A stretch of 64,000 bases of DNA from Gluconobacter cerevisiae (GCF_015244675.1 NZ_JABCQO010000003.1:124001-188000), one strand, 5' to 3'. Shown: positions 46,034 to 55,617, counted from the stretch's first letter. The notes: a model not told the origin generated them from the letters alone. Program-made: numbers and translations.

Positions 46034-48409
46034 GTGCGCACCGTCAACGAGAGTCTCGAGAGTCATTTGAGCGCGAAAACGACCTCCGGTCCTTCCAAAT
46101 CCCGTACGACTGCCACCCCAAAACGTGGCCGCCCTTCCGCTTCGCGCAGTGCCGCAGCCGAGGTTTCCCCGACTATTGCCGATGAAGGCGACACGTCTGC
46201 GACACCGGAAGCCCCTGCTGCCAAGGCTCCGCGAGCGCGGCGCTCGAAGACCGTAGCTTCCGCAACCCCGGATAAGACGGACGCAGCGAAACCCGCTACG
46301 CGCCGCTCCCGCAAGGTGACGCCTCCGATTGCCGAGACAGCCACCGAAAACGAAGCGTCTGTTGCCAAACCTGCCGTACGTGGCAGGAAGACTGTTGCGG
46401 AGCCGAAAATAGCCAGCGAAACATCACCCGCTCCCATCCGTCGACGTTCCCCGAAAGTGGTGGATGAAACGGTAGCTGAAGCCACTCCAAAACGCCGCGG
46501 TCGTCCGCGCAAGGTCGTTGCTGTCGAACAGCCGGAACTGGAAGTCGCTTCGGAAGAGACATCGAAGCCTGTCGAAGCTCCGCGCCGCCGCGGACGTCCC
46601 CGCAAAACGGACGCAGTTGCCACGGAAGCCACCGTCGAAAAGCCTGTTGCAGAAAAGGCAGAAAAAAAAGCACGTCCGGCCCGTCGCAAGGCTTCTGCTC
46701 CGGCAGAAGACGTCGTCGCGCCCGTCGCCGAAGAAACCCCTGAGGCAACAGCCGAACCGACCAAGAACGAAAAGGCTCCGGCTCGTCGCCGCCGTGCCAA
46801 GATTGTTGCTGCGGACCCCACAGTCATCGCAGAGGACGAGGCGGTCATGCCTGCCGTCGCTGAGGCTGTCGTGATTGCCGAGGATGCTTCCGACAAGCCC
46901 CGCTTTGCTGATCTGGGCCTTGACGAACCAATCATGCGGGCCATCCAGGAACTGGGTTACGAGCACCCTACCCCGATTCAGGCGCAGGCCATTCCCGAAA
47001 TCCTGAAAGGCCATGATGTTCTGGGCGTGGCCCAGACCGGAACCGGCAAGACCGCTTCTTTCACGCTGCCAATGCTTCAGAAGCTCTCCGGATCGCGTGC
47101 CCGCGCCCGGATGCCGCGTTCGCTGATCCTTGAGCCCACACGTGAACTGGCTTTGCAGGTCGCGGAGAATTTCAAGCTCTACGGCAAACATCTGCGCCTG
47201 ACGCATGCGCTGCTGATCGGCGGTGAAAGCATGGCCGAACAGCGCGACGTTCTGAATCGCGGCGTTGACGTGCTGATCGCAACGCCGGGACGTCTGCTTG
47301 ATCTGTTCGGACGGGGCGGCCTGCTTCTCACGCAGACCAGTACCCTCGTCATCGACGAAGCCGACCGCATGCTGGATATGGGCTTTATTCCCGATATCGA
47401 GAAAATCGTCGGGCTGCTGCCGCCCCATCGCCAGACACTGTTCTTCTCGGCCACAATGGCTCCGGAAATCCGTCGTCTCGCCGATGCATTCCTCCGTCAT
47501 CCGGTTGAAATCACGGTTTCGCGCCAGTCTTCCGTTGCCACGACCATCGAAGAAGCTCTGGTGATCGTGCCTGAGGACGAGAAGCGCCGCACCCTCAAGA
47601 AACTGCTACGACGCGAAAACGTCCAGAGCGCGATTGTATTCTGCAACCGCAAGCGCGATGTGGACATGATCCAGCAGTACCTGACCAAGCACGGTATAGA
47701 AGCCGGACATCTGCACGGAGATCTGGCGCAGTCGCTTCGGTTCTCGACTCTGGAACGTTTTCGTTCTGGGGAACTGAAATTCCTGGTCTGCTCTGATGTG
47801 GCAGCACGCGGTATCGACATCGGCGGCCTGTCACATGTCTTCAACTACGACCTGCCGTTCAATGCCGAAGACTACGTTCACCGGATCGGACGCACTGGAC
47901 GGGCTGGCAAGGAAGGCCATGCCTTCAGTCTGGCATCGCCGCGCGATCGCAGACTCCTTGAGGCGATTGAGACCCTGACGGGTAAGGTCATTGCACGCCC
48001 TGCTCTCGAAGGCATCACAACTGTCGACTGGACTCCGGAAGACGGCGAACGCCGTCCGACGGAGGCCGCTCCTGCGCCTCAGGATACCTCCGAGGACAGC
48101 GAGCACCGCGCGCGCAAGCGTCGTCGGGGTGGTCGCAAGCGTAACCGTGGCGACCGTGAAGAAAACGAGAGCGTTCAGCAGGCAACTCCCGTTGCCGTCC
48201 AGCCTTCCGTCTCCGTAATCGAGGCTCCTGTGAGCCATCGTTCGGTTGAGCTGGCGCCCGCCTTCGAAAACGATGGCCCGAAAACCGGATTTGGTGGAGA
48301 TACACCCGCCTTCATGCTGGTTCCGCGCCGTCGGAAAATCACGGTGTCCGGTGACACCGATCTCGCTGCACCTGTTCAGCATGATGGACGCCATTACGGT
48401 AATGAATGA
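46034..48409 (+). CDS. DEAD-box RNA helicase with a long basic N-terminal tail containing RGRP repeats
   Basis: 791 residues in three parts. Residues 1-285 are an Ala/Pro/Lys/Arg/Glu-rich disordered tail with three RGRP cores: KRGRPSA (about 29), KRRGRPRK (about 153) and RRRGRPRK (about 183). Residues about 290-650 are a complete DEAD-box core: the FADLGLDEPIMRAIQELGY Q-motif region, Walker A AQTGTGKT, PTRELALQ, DEADRMLD, SAT, ARGIDIGG and HRIGRTGRAG. The C-terminal 140 residues include the basic stretch ARKRRRGGRKRNRGDR. The core resembles RhlE/cold-shock helicases that remodel ribosomal RNA or mRNA. Start GTG at 46034 is tentative; TTG at 46067 is an alternative. Confidence 0.9.
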   Translation: MRTVNESLESHLSAKTTSGPSKSRTTATPKRGRPSASRSAAAEVSPTIADEGDTSATPEAPAAKAPRARRSKTVASATPDKTDAAKPATRRSRKVTPPIAETATENEASVAKPAVRGRKTVAEPKIASETSPAPIRRRSPKVVDETVAEATPKRRGRPRKVVAVEQPELEVASEETSKPVEAPRRRGRPRKTDAVATEATVEKPVAEKAEKKARPARRKASAPAEDVVAPVAEETPEATAEPTKNEKAPARRRRAKIVAADPTVIAEDEAVMPAVAEAVVIAEDASDKPRFADLGLDEPIMRAIQELGYEHPTPIQAQAIPEILKGHDVLGVAQTGTGKTASFTLPMLQKLSGSRARARMPRSLILEPTRELALQVAENFKLYGKHLRLTHALLIGGESMAEQRDVLNRGVDVLIATPGRLLDLFGRGGLLLTQTSTLVIDEADRMLDMGFIPDIEKIVGLLPPHRQTLFFSATMAPEIRRLADAFLRHPVEITVSRQSSVATTIEEALVIVPEDEKRRTLKKLLRRENVQSAIVFCNRKRDVDMIQQYLTKHGIEAGHLHGDLAQSLRFSTLERFRSGELKFLVCSDVAARGIDIGGLSHVFNYDLPFNAEDYVHRIGRTGRAGKEGHAFSLASPRDRRLLEAIETLTGKVIARPALEGITTVDWTPEDGERRPTEAAPAPQDTSEDSEHRARKRRRGGRKRNRGDREENESVQQATPVAVQPSVSVIEAPVSHRSVELAPAFENDGPKTGFGGDTPAFMLVPRRRKITVSGDTDLAAPVQHDGRHYGNE

Positions 48410-49727
48410 AACCTTGACCGGAGTTGCAGAACTCCGGATTGAAGGACTGGGTGCAGCAGGCGATGGCGTTGCGCATCTTGATGGCCAGAGCGTCTTTATT
48501 CCGGGCACGCTGCCCGGGGAAGACGTTCAGGTCCGCCTTGCTTCCGGTCATCCTGAACTGATTGATATCGTTCACTCATCCCCTGAGCGTGTAACGCCGC
48601 CCTGCGACCTGTTTGGGGAGTGTGGCGGCTGTGCATTACAGCATCTTTCCCTGCCAGCTCTGCTGGAATGGAAATCGCAGCGCGTCCTTCATGCCCTGAC
48701 GGCCGCAGGTTTCACCGATCTGCCACCTGCACAGATGTTCCAAACGGTGCCTGAAACACGGCGGCGGATGGATTTTGCTGTTCAGCGCGTGCCGGGCGGC
48801 GTGATTATCGGGCTGCACCGTCGCAATGGCGACCCTGTGGACATGACGGAATGTCACGTCCTGCACCCTGCAATTTTCGAGCTTCTGACACCACTACGTG
48901 ATGTTCTGGGCAGTTTGGGAGCCCTGACGAGTCGTGGAAGCCTGATGGTCAACCTGCTCGACAGCGGGCCAGATCTGACGCTTCAGACCCCTGCTCCACT
49001 AACCAGCGCGGACCGCATCAAGCTGGCGGCTTTTGCGCGCGAACATCATCTGTCTCGCATCTCCTGGCAGGACCCGAAAGATCAGGGAATCGAGACCGTC
49101 GCGCATTCGGGAGCGGTGCGGGAAGAGTTTGGCGGGGTAGTCGTTTCACCACCACCTTCCGCATTCCTTCAAGCAACGGCCGATGCCGAAAAAGCCATTG
49201 TCACGGCGGTTCTAGATGGCCTCCCATCGTTGAACAAAAAGGATGTGACGGTCGAACTGTTTGCCGGTTGTGGCACACTCACCTTCCCCATGTCGGAGAA
49301 GGGGCGCGTCATGGCTTATGAGGGTAATCTGGCGGCAGCAAACTGCCTCAAAGCGGCGGCTGGTGGCCGACGCGTGGATGGTTTTCATCGGGATCTGGGG
49401 CGCCAGCCGCTTCTGCCGCATGATCTGAAATCAACACGGGCGGTTGTGCTCGATCCGCCTTATGGCGGTGCGGGCGCACAGACTGTGCCTCTGGCAAAAT
49501 CTGCCGTGCCGGACATCGTTTATGTGAGCTGCAACCCCGTCGCGCTGGAAAAAGACGGCAGAGCGCTTTGGAACGCAGGATTTTCAGTTGTTGGCCTGAC
49601 GATCGTGGACCAGTTCCTATGGTCCACGGAAGTCGAAGCTGTCGTCGTGCTTTCGCGGGATGCGAAGCGGATCAAACGTGAAAGCTCTCGCCGCAGCCGC
49701 AACGACCCTTCTCGTTCGGATTCCTGA
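48402..49727 (+). CDS. TrmA/RumA-family RNA m5U methyltransferase
   Basis: 441 residues. A TRAM-like N-terminal region is followed by an Fe-S cluster motif C68-x5-C74-x2-C77, with a fourth cysteine expected in TECHVLHP. The SAM-binding motif is VELFAGCGTLTF; LDPPYGGAG and catalytic Cys377 in YVSCNPVAL complete the site. The cluster points to the 23S rRNA (RumA/RlmD-like) branch; the exact uridine is not deducible. The start overlaps the helicase stop by 8 bases, linking two RNA-related genes; ATG at 48381 is an alternative. The last 18 codons overlap the convergent A-type carrier gene. Confidence 0.88.
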   Translation: MNETLTGVAELRIEGLGAAGDGVAHLDGQSVFIPGTLPGEDVQVRLASGHPELIDIVHSSPERVTPPCDLFGECGGCALQHLSLPALLEWKSQRVLHALTAAGFTDLPPAQMFQTVPETRRRMDFAVQRVPGGVIIGLHRRNGDPVDMTECHVLHPAIFELLTPLRDVLGSLGALTSRGSLMVNLLDSGPDLTLQTPAPLTSADRIKLAAFAREHHLSRISWQDPKDQGIETVAHSGAVREEFGGVVVSPPPSAFLQATADAEKAIVTAVLDGLPSLNKKDVTVELFAGCGTLTFPMSEKGRVMAYEGNLAAANCLKAAAGGRRVDGFHRDLGRQPLLPHDLKSTRAVVLDPPYGGAGAQTVPLAKSAVPDIVYVSCNPVALEKDGRALWNAGFSVVGLTIVDQFLWSTEVEAVVVLSRDAKRIKRESSRRSRNDPSRSDS

Positions 49728-50028
49728 ACGTAAAACCGGATTCTAGGTCCTTGACCTCGTAATCCATGACAGTGCCGGTCAGGAACAGGGTGGCCTTGCG
49801 GTCCACCAAAAGGGTCACGCCCTGATCCTCGACCCTCTCATCCGCAGGCTGTGGTTCTGTGACGAAATTCATTTCGTAAGACAGACCCGAGCATCCACGC
49901 GTTCCTACGCTGATCCGCAGAAGGTGTCCCTGATGAGAGCCTTCATAAAGAGCTTTTAGACGCTTGGCAGCCTGATCAGAAACGCTCATGAGCGCAGGCA
50001 GCGGACGGCGCGTTGCAACATCGGACAT
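49672..50028 (-). CDS. sufA: A-type iron-sulfur carrier protein (SufA/IscA/ErpA family)
   Basis: 118 residues with the three conserved cysteines of A-type carriers, one in TRGCSGLSYEM and two in GRCGCGESF near the C-terminus. Such proteins receive Fe-S clusters from the SufBCD scaffold and hand them to apo-enzymes. ATG at 50028 follows GGGGA by 9 bases and lies 16 bases after sufT, so it closes the suf operon. Its 3' end overlaps the convergent methyltransferase gene by 56 bases. SufA is chosen over ErpA by context only. Confidence 0.88.
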   Translation of the reverse strand: MSDVATRRPLPALMSVSDQAAKRLKALYEGSHQGHLLRISVGTRGCSGLSYEMNFVTEPQPADERVEDQGVTLLVDRKATLFLTGTVMDYEVKDLESGFTFRNPNEKGRCGCGESFHV

Positions 50029-50044
50029 GATGGTTTTCCCCGGA

Positions 50045-50413
50045 TCAGAACATGTTAAGGGCAAGGCGGGCATCATCGCTCATACGGCTCATGTCCCACG
50101 GCGGATCCCAGACGATTTCGATCGTCGCCTGACTCACGCCCGGCACATGAGAGACGGCATCACGCACCATCTCGGGCAGTTCCTGCGCGCTGGGGCAATT
50201 GGGCGCCGTCAGCGTCATCTCCATATGGACGCGGCCGTCGTCGTGCAGGTCGATCGCGTAGATCAGGCCGAGTTCATAGACATTCACCGGAATTTCCGGG
50301 TCATAAACCGTGGCGATGGCGGCGATGACCGCGTCCTGATCAGGCGCAGTTCCAGTGGTCGGAACGCAGGCTGTATCTTCGGTGGTGGGGATATCGGTCA
50401 TGGCTTCACTCAT
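50045..50413 (-). CDS. sufT: SUF-associated Fe-S assembly protein SufT (DUF59/MIP18 family)
   Basis: 122 residues. After a variable N-terminus of about 25 residues comes the DUF59 core: ATVYDPEIPVNVYELGLIYAI, then MTLTAPNCPSAQELP with the conserved cysteine, and VWDPPWDMSRMSDDAR. SufT assists Fe-S maturation in Suf systems. The ATG overlaps the sufS stop by 4 bases (ATGA). An in-frame ATG four codons later is possible. Confidence 0.9.
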   Translation of the reverse strand: MSEAMTDIPTTEDTACVPTTGTAPDQDAVIAAIATVYDPEIPVNVYELGLIYAIDLHDDGRVHMEMTLTAPNCPSAQELPEMVRDAVSHVPGVSQATIEIVWDPPWDMSRMSDDARLALNMF

Positions 50414-51651
50414 GTGAGCATCATCCGGGCCCGTTCAAGGCCCTCGATAAACGTGTCGATTTCATCGGTCGTGGTATAAATGCCAAAGCTGGCGCGCGCT
50501 GTTGCCTGAACACCCAGACGTCGAACCAGCGGCTCCGCACAATGCTGTCCAGCACGAATGGCAATCCCAAGCTGGTCGAGCAATGTCGCAAGATCATGCG
50601 GGTGTGCACCATCCATAATGAAGGAAATCACGCCACCGCGCTCCGCAGGTTCACCCAGAACATGCAGACTGTTGATTCCACGCATTTTTCCCAATGCGTA
50701 GCGGGTGAGTTCCGCTTCATGACGGGAGATGGCCTCATAGCCGATCTCTTCCACGAAACGGACGGCAGCCCCCAGACCAATCGTTTCCAGAATGGCCGGT
50801 GTTCCGGCTTCGAACTTGTGCGGAACATGCGCCCATGTCGCGCGCTCGAACGAGACGTTCTCGATCATGTCACCGCCGCCCATGAACGGCGGCATAGCGT
50901 CCAGAAGCTCCATCTTGCCCCAAAGCACACCGATGCCTGTGGGACCATAGAGCTTGTGCCCGGTGAAGGTGAAGAAATCCGCGTCAAGCTCCTGCACATC
51001 AATCCTGCGATGCACGACGGACTGCGATCCATCCAGCAGGATACGCGCGCCATAAGCGTGGGCAATTTCCGTCAACTTGCGGGCCGGGGTAATCGTTCCA
51101 AGCACATTGGACATATGCGTGACGGCCACAAGCGTCACCTTGCCATCCGACAGCAGCGCTTCATAGGCGTCCAGATCAATGTCGCCAGCATCGTTGATGG
51201 GAGCGACACGCAGATCAATTCCCACCCGGTCCCGCAGCATGAGCCAAGGCACGATATTGGCGTGGTGTTCCAGTTCGGAAATCAGAACCGCCTGCCCTGG
51301 TTTCAGCAGACTGCCGAAACTGTGAGCCACCAGATTGATGGCCTCGGTGCTGTTGCGGGTGAAGACGATTTCGCGATGATCGGGCGCATTAAGAAGGCGG
51401 GCGACGTCATGACGGGCGCGCTCATAGGCTTCCGTCGTGCGCTCGCTCATCCAGTGCAGACCGCGATGGATATTGGCATATTGATGATACGCCGCATCCC
51501 GCATGGCCTCGATCACGACATCGGGCTTCTGGGACGAGGCCGCGCTGTCGAGAAAAACCAGCGGGCGGCCATAAACGGTTTCGTTCAGGATCGGAAAATG
51601 AGCGCGGATTTCAGCCGTCGTTTTGCGGGACGGGACGCTGCTGCCGGTCAT
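50410..51651 (-). CDS. sufS: Cysteine desulfurase SufS
   Basis: 413 residues. This PLP enzyme supplies persulfide sulfur for Fe-S assembly. It has the LEHHANIVPW stretch, the PLP lysine in FTGHKLYGPTG, and the catalytic cysteine in RAGQHCAEPL, typical of group II desulfurases. It overlaps sufD and sufT by four bases each. No sufE or sufU partner gene is present in the operon, so its sulfur acceptor must be elsewhere or SufT-linked. Confidence 0.95.
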   Translation of the reverse strand: MTGSSVPSRKTTAEIRAHFPILNETVYGRPLVFLDSAASSQKPDVVIEAMRDAAYHQYANIHRGLHWMSERTTEAYERARHDVARLLNAPDHREIVFTRNSTEAINLVAHSFGSLLKPGQAVLISELEHHANIVPWLMLRDRVGIDLRVAPINDAGDIDLDAYEALLSDGKVTLVAVTHMSNVLGTITPARKLTEIAHAYGARILLDGSQSVVHRRIDVQELDADFFTFTGHKLYGPTGIGVLWGKMELLDAMPPFMGGGDMIENVSFERATWAHVPHKFEAGTPAILETIGLGAAVRFVEEIGYEAISRHEAELTRYALGKMRGINSLHVLGEPAERGGVISFIMDGAHPHDLATLLDQLGIAIRAGQHCAEPLVRRLGVQATARASFGIYTTTDEIDTFIEGLERARMMLT

Positions 51652-52841
51652 GACGCCATGCTCCGCACCAGCAGATCACGCAGGGCCTCATCGGCGACGA
51701 GATCCAGTGCGTCGATCAGGAACGCCCGCACGAGAATATCGCGCGCCTGCGCTTCGGGAACGCCGCGGGAGCGCAGATAGAAAAGCTGTTCGTCATCAAG
51801 AGCGCCTACAGTCGCGCCGTGGCTGCATTTGACGTCATCGGCATAGATTTCCAGCTCGGGCTTGCTGTTGATCTGCGCCTTTTCGGACAGAAGCAGCGCC
51901 TGATTCATCTGGTAGCCATCAGTTTTCTGGGCCACACGATCCACGAGGATCTTGCCCTGAAATACACCCTGCCCGGCGTCGGACAGAACCGTCTTGACGG
52001 TCTGGCGGGAACTGCCGTCTGGCGCAGCATGATGGATCATGGAGGTCAAGTCGTTCAGCCGCTGACCGTCTACGATCTGCACACCATTTACATGCACCAT
52101 GGCATGCGGCGCTTTCAGCGTGACGACGGCTTCGTGCCGGGCGAGGTTTCCACCCTGATTCAGGGTGAAACTGTCATACTCGCCCTTCTCCGACACGTCG
52201 GCGGACACGATCGCAAGATGCGTACCGCTCAGACTCTCGCGCTGCAATTTAATGTGACGCAGCGTGGCACCTTTGCCCACGACGATATCGAAGCGCGGAT
52301 TGGCGATATACCGCCCTTCGCCTGCATTGACATCGTACAGTGTGAGTGATGCGCCATCTTCCAGCACGATACGATGCTGAAGATGCGTCGAAACAGTATC
52401 GCCGCTAGACAGACTGATGAGGGTCAGTAGTTCTGCGTCCGTTCCTGCCGGAATGTGAAGATCGAGCCCCTGTTCGCCCAGCGCCATATTCAACGTCGCG
52501 GAAAAGACGCCTTTGAGCGGGGAAATAGGGCCCGGAGCCTGCTGGTCAACGTCCAGAGGAGCAGACAGCCCCTCTAACAACCTGCCATTGCCATAAACCA
52601 TGCGCGCGCCGCTTTCTGGTAACGGCAAATCGTTCAGGAGTGCATTGACGGTTTCAGACGCCAGAGGAGCAGCCTGTGTCCATGCCGTGTCCGCGATAGA
52701 CCGCAGCGGCGTATAGCGCCATGCTTCGACGCGACGTGTCGGCAGGCCGACTTCGGCAAGAGCGGCCCCGCGTCCAGAGGCGCGCTGGATAAACGCCTCC
52801 AGAGCCGGGGTATCCTGCGCCACGATTGGCTGTACGCTCAC
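51648..52841 (-). CDS. sufD: Fe-S cluster assembly protein SufD
   Basis: 397 residues. SufD pairs with SufB and two SufC in the SufBC2D scaffold. It has an N-terminal helical region with RRVEAWRYTPL, a central right-handed beta-helix, and a C-terminal helical part with DVKCSHGATVGALDDEQLFYLRSRG, where a conserved Cys-His pair lies. Start GTG overlaps the sufC stop (GTGA, four bases). It is one of five tightly packed suf genes. Confidence 0.94.
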   Translation of the reverse strand: MSVQPIVAQDTPALEAFIQRASGRGAALAEVGLPTRRVEAWRYTPLRSIADTAWTQAAPLASETVNALLNDLPLPESGARMVYGNGRLLEGLSAPLDVDQQAPGPISPLKGVFSATLNMALGEQGLDLHIPAGTDAELLTLISLSSGDTVSTHLQHRIVLEDGASLTLYDVNAGEGRYIANPRFDIVVGKGATLRHIKLQRESLSGTHLAIVSADVSEKGEYDSFTLNQGGNLARHEAVVTLKAPHAMVHVNGVQIVDGQRLNDLTSMIHHAAPDGSSRQTVKTVLSDAGQGVFQGKILVDRVAQKTDGYQMNQALLLSEKAQINSKPELEIYADDVKCSHGATVGALDDEQLFYLRSRGVPEAQARDILVRAFLIDALDLVADEALRDLLVRSMAS

Positions 52842-53608
52842 GCTGCCGCCTCGAGAAACTGGGTATAGCCCTGCTTTTCAAGCGTCTTGGCGATATCAGG
52901 GCCGCCGCTATGGATGATACGGCCATGCGCCATGACATGCACACGATCCGGCACGATATAGTCGAGCAGACGCTGATGATGCGTGATGACCAAAGCGGAA
53001 AAATCCGGGCTACGCAGAGAGTTCACACCTTCTGCCACGATGCGCAGGGCATCAATGTCCAGGCCGCTATCCGTTTCGTCGAGGATGGCAAAGGACGGCT
53101 GGAGCAGACGCATCTGGAGCACTTCGTTGCGCTTCTTCTCACCACCCGAGAAGCCGACATTGACCGCACGCTTGAGCATGTCGTCGGACATGGACAGATG
53201 CTTGGTCTCGGCACGGACAGCTTTGAGAAAGGCCACGGCATCCAGTTCAGCTTCACCACGCGCCCGGCGAACCGCATTCACAGCAGTCCGCAGGAAATTC
53301 GCGTTGTTCACACCCGGCAGTTCGACGGGCGACTGAAATGCCAGAAACAGACCCAGAGCAGCCCGTTCTTCGGGTTCAAGAGCAAGAAGATCCTGTCCCT
53401 TGAACGTGGCAGACCCACCCGTCACTTCGTAGTCGTCACGACCGGCAAGTACATAAGACAGCGTGGATTTACCCGAGCCGTTCGGTCCCATGATGGCATG
53501 GACTTCACCCTTGGGGACTTCGAGATCGAGCCCCTTGAGGATATCCTTGGGCGTGCCGTCGGCGTCGATGCGGGCCTGAAGACCCTGAATTTTCAGAAAA
53601 TCGCTCAT
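52838..53608 (-). CDS. sufC: Fe-S cluster assembly ATPase SufC
   Basis: 256 residues of an ABC ATPase without a membrane partner. Walker A is GPNGSGKST, the signature is FSGGEKKRNE (SufC style), Walker B is AILDETDSGLDIDAL and the H-loop lies in VITHHQRLL. It drives conformational change of the SufB-SufD heterodimer. ATG at 53608 starts one base after the sufB stop. Confidence 0.96.
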   Translation of the reverse strand: MSDFLKIQGLQARIDADGTPKDILKGLDLEVPKGEVHAIMGPNGSGKSTLSYVLAGRDDYEVTGGSATFKGQDLLALEPEERAALGLFLAFQSPVELPGVNNANFLRTAVNAVRRARGEAELDAVAFLKAVRAETKHLSMSDDMLKRAVNVGFSGGEKKRNEVLQMRLLQPSFAILDETDSGLDIDALRIVAEGVNSLRSPDFSALVITHHQRLLDYIVPDRVHVMAHGRIIHSGGPDIAKTLEKQGYTQFLEAAA

Positions 53609-53609
53609 A

Positions 53610-55094
53610 TTAACCCACACTTCCTTCGAGGCTGATCTGCAGAAGCTTCTGCGCCTCGACCGCGAATTCCATCGGCAGCTCTTTGAGCACCTCGCGGCAG
53701 AAACCATTGACGATCAGACCGACTGCATCTTCTTCCGAAAGGCCGCGCGAACGGCAGTAGAAGAGCTGGTCTTCAGAGATTTTTGACGTGGTCGCTTCAT
53801 GCTCCACGCGTGCCGTCATGTTACGGCTTTCGATATAAGGTACCGTATGCGCGCCGCACTGATCGCCAATCAGCAGGCTGTCGCACTGCGTGAAATTGCG
53901 CGCATTGCGGGCTTTCGGCTGCATACGGACCAAGCCACGATAGGTGCTGTCCGACTGACCGGCCGAGATCGTTTTGGCGATAATCGTCGAGCGCGTGTTC
54001 GGCGCCAGATGGATCATTTTCGTGCCGGTATCGGCCTGCTGGTGGTTGTTCGTTACCGCAACCGAGTAGAACTCCCCGACCGATCCTTCTCCTGCCAGCA
54101 CGCAGGACGGATATTTCCAGGTGATGGCAGAGCCGGTTTCAACCTGCGTCCAGGAGATCTTGGACCGTGCGCCGCGGCAGATTCCACGCTTGGTGACGAA
54201 GTTGTAGATACCGCCACGACCTTCATCGTCGCCCGGATACCAGTTCTGAACGGTGGAATACTTGATCGAGGCGTCTTCCATCGCGATCAGTTCTACCACA
54301 GCCGCATGAAGCTGGTTCTCATCACGCTGCGGCGCTGTGCAGCCTTCCAGATAGGAAACGGTTGCGCGGTCTTCAGCAATGATAAGCGTCCGTTCGAACT
54401 GCCCTGTATTGCGCGCATTGATGCGGAAATAGGTGGACAGTTCCATCGGGCAGCGGACGCCCTCGGGGATGTAGACGAAGGAGCCATCGGTAAAGACGGC
54501 CGAATTCAGCGCCCCGAAGAAGTTGTCGGACACCGGCACGACCGTACCCAGATATTTTCGGACCAGTTCGGGATGCTCGCGGATGGCCTCGGAAATTGGG
54601 CAGAAGATAACGCCAGCTTCCGCAAGGGTCTTGCGGAAGGTCGTTGCGACGGACACGCTGTCAAAAACGGCATCCACGGCAACTGGCAGGCGCGCTTCTT
54701 CAGCACCTTCCACACCGGCCAAAAGCGCCTGTTCGTGTAGGGGAATACCCAGTTTGGCGTAGGTCTTGAGCAGTTCGGGATCGACTTCATCAAGGCTCTT
54801 GGGACCAGGCTTCTTCTTCGGCTGGGCGAAGTAATGCGCGTCCTGGTAATCGATCGGCGGGTGATGGATATGAGCCCAAGTCGGCTCTTCCATTTCCAAC
54901 CACGCGCGAAAAGCCTTCAGACGCCAGTCCAGCATCCATTGCGGCTCGCCCTTGCGCTCGGAGATCAGGCGGACCGTTTCTTCATTGAGACCCTTGGGCG
55001 CGATATCCATTTCGATATCGGTTTCGAAGCCCCATTCGTAGCTGGATTTCGCGAGCTTTTCGACTGTCTCGCGGGTTTCCGTCACGGCTGGCAT
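53610..55094 (-). CDS. sufB: Fe-S cluster assembly scaffold SufB
   Basis: 494 residues, normal for SufB. The N-terminal helical part is followed by the beta-helix core with [34 protein letters not shown] and [21 protein letters not shown], and ends with [15 protein letters not shown]. It carries residues for nascent cluster assembly together with SufD. The ATG follows the regulator stop by 12 bases, with AAGGACA-type sequence upstream. It is the first structural gene of the operon. Confidence 0.96.
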   Translation of the reverse strand: MPAVTETRETVEKLAKSSYEWGFETDIEMDIAPKGLNEETVRLISERKGEPQWMLDWRLKAFRAWLEMEEPTWAHIHHPPIDYQDAHYFAQPKKKPGPKSLDEVDPELLKTYAKLGIPLHEQALLAGVEGAEEARLPVAVDAVFDSVSVATTFRKTLAEAGVIFCPISEAIREHPELVRKYLGTVVPVSDNFFGALNSAVFTDGSFVYIPEGVRCPMELSTYFRINARNTGQFERTLIIAEDRATVSYLEGCTAPQRDENQLHAAVVELIAMEDASIKYSTVQNWYPGDDEGRGGIYNFVTKRGICRGARSKISWTQVETGSAITWKYPSCVLAGEGSVGEFYSVAVTNNHQQADTGTKMIHLAPNTRSTIIAKTISAGQSDSTYRGLVRMQPKARNARNFTQCDSLLIGDQCGAHTVPYIESRNMTARVEHEATTSKISEDQLFYCRSRGLSEEDAVGLIVNGFCREVLKELPMEFAVEAQKLLQISLEGSVG

Positions 55095-55106
55095 GGTGTG
55101 TTGTCC

Positions 55107-55589
55107 TTAACTGACCGCTTCGGTCACGGAGGGGGACTCCGCTCCAACGGTGGCGGCAGGAGCCAGAGCAGGGCCGCGTCTTGGCAGACGCTCCGCATGC
55201 CGACCCATATCCGCCAGTGTAATGCTGTTGAGTGTGCTGAGGATGGCGTCGTTCACGACGTCCCACTGGCCCGACAAACCGCACAATGAGCTATGCTCGC
55301 ATTCACGCCCGTCACAGCAGGCGGTAATGGCGATCGGCCCGTCTACTGCCGCGATGACAGCGGCGACGGTCACCTTCTCAAGTTCGCCCGCAAGACGGTA
55401 GCCGCCCCGGGCGCCACGATGGGAAAGGACCAGACCGCTGGAGGCCAGTCCCTTGAGAAGTTTGGCCACGGTGGGTTCGGGAACGCCGGTTTCTACTGCA
55501 AGGGCTGCGGCTGTTGCCAGTCCTTCATGACGACCGAGATGGACCAGAAGGACAGTGGCGTAATCGGCTAGTTTGGAGAGCCTCAGCAT
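55107..55589 (-). CDS. Rrf2-family Fe-S regulator of the suf operon
   Basis: 160 residues. The winged helix (about 1-80) has LSKLADYATVLLVHL and VPEPTVAKLLKGLASSGLV, followed by RGARGGYRLA. Four cysteines (91, 92, 97, 103) in a CC-x4-C-x5-C pattern can hold an Fe-S cluster, so it probably senses cluster supply and represses suf. ATG at 55589 (MLRLSKLADY) fits the family; the open frame upstream is untranslated leader with repeated half-sites. The C-terminal 35 residues are Ala/Pro-rich and variable. Confidence 0.9.
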   Translation of the reverse strand: MLRLSKLADYATVLLVHLGRHEGLATAAALAVETGVPEPTVAKLLKGLASSGLVLSHRGARGGYRLAGELEKVTVAAVIAAVDGPIAITACCDGRECEHSSLCGLSGQWDVVNDAILSTLNSITLADMGRHAERLPRRGPALAPAATVGAESPSVTEAVS

Positions 55590-55617
55590 CGCTTGCACAC
55601 TCGCATCTTGTTCTAAT

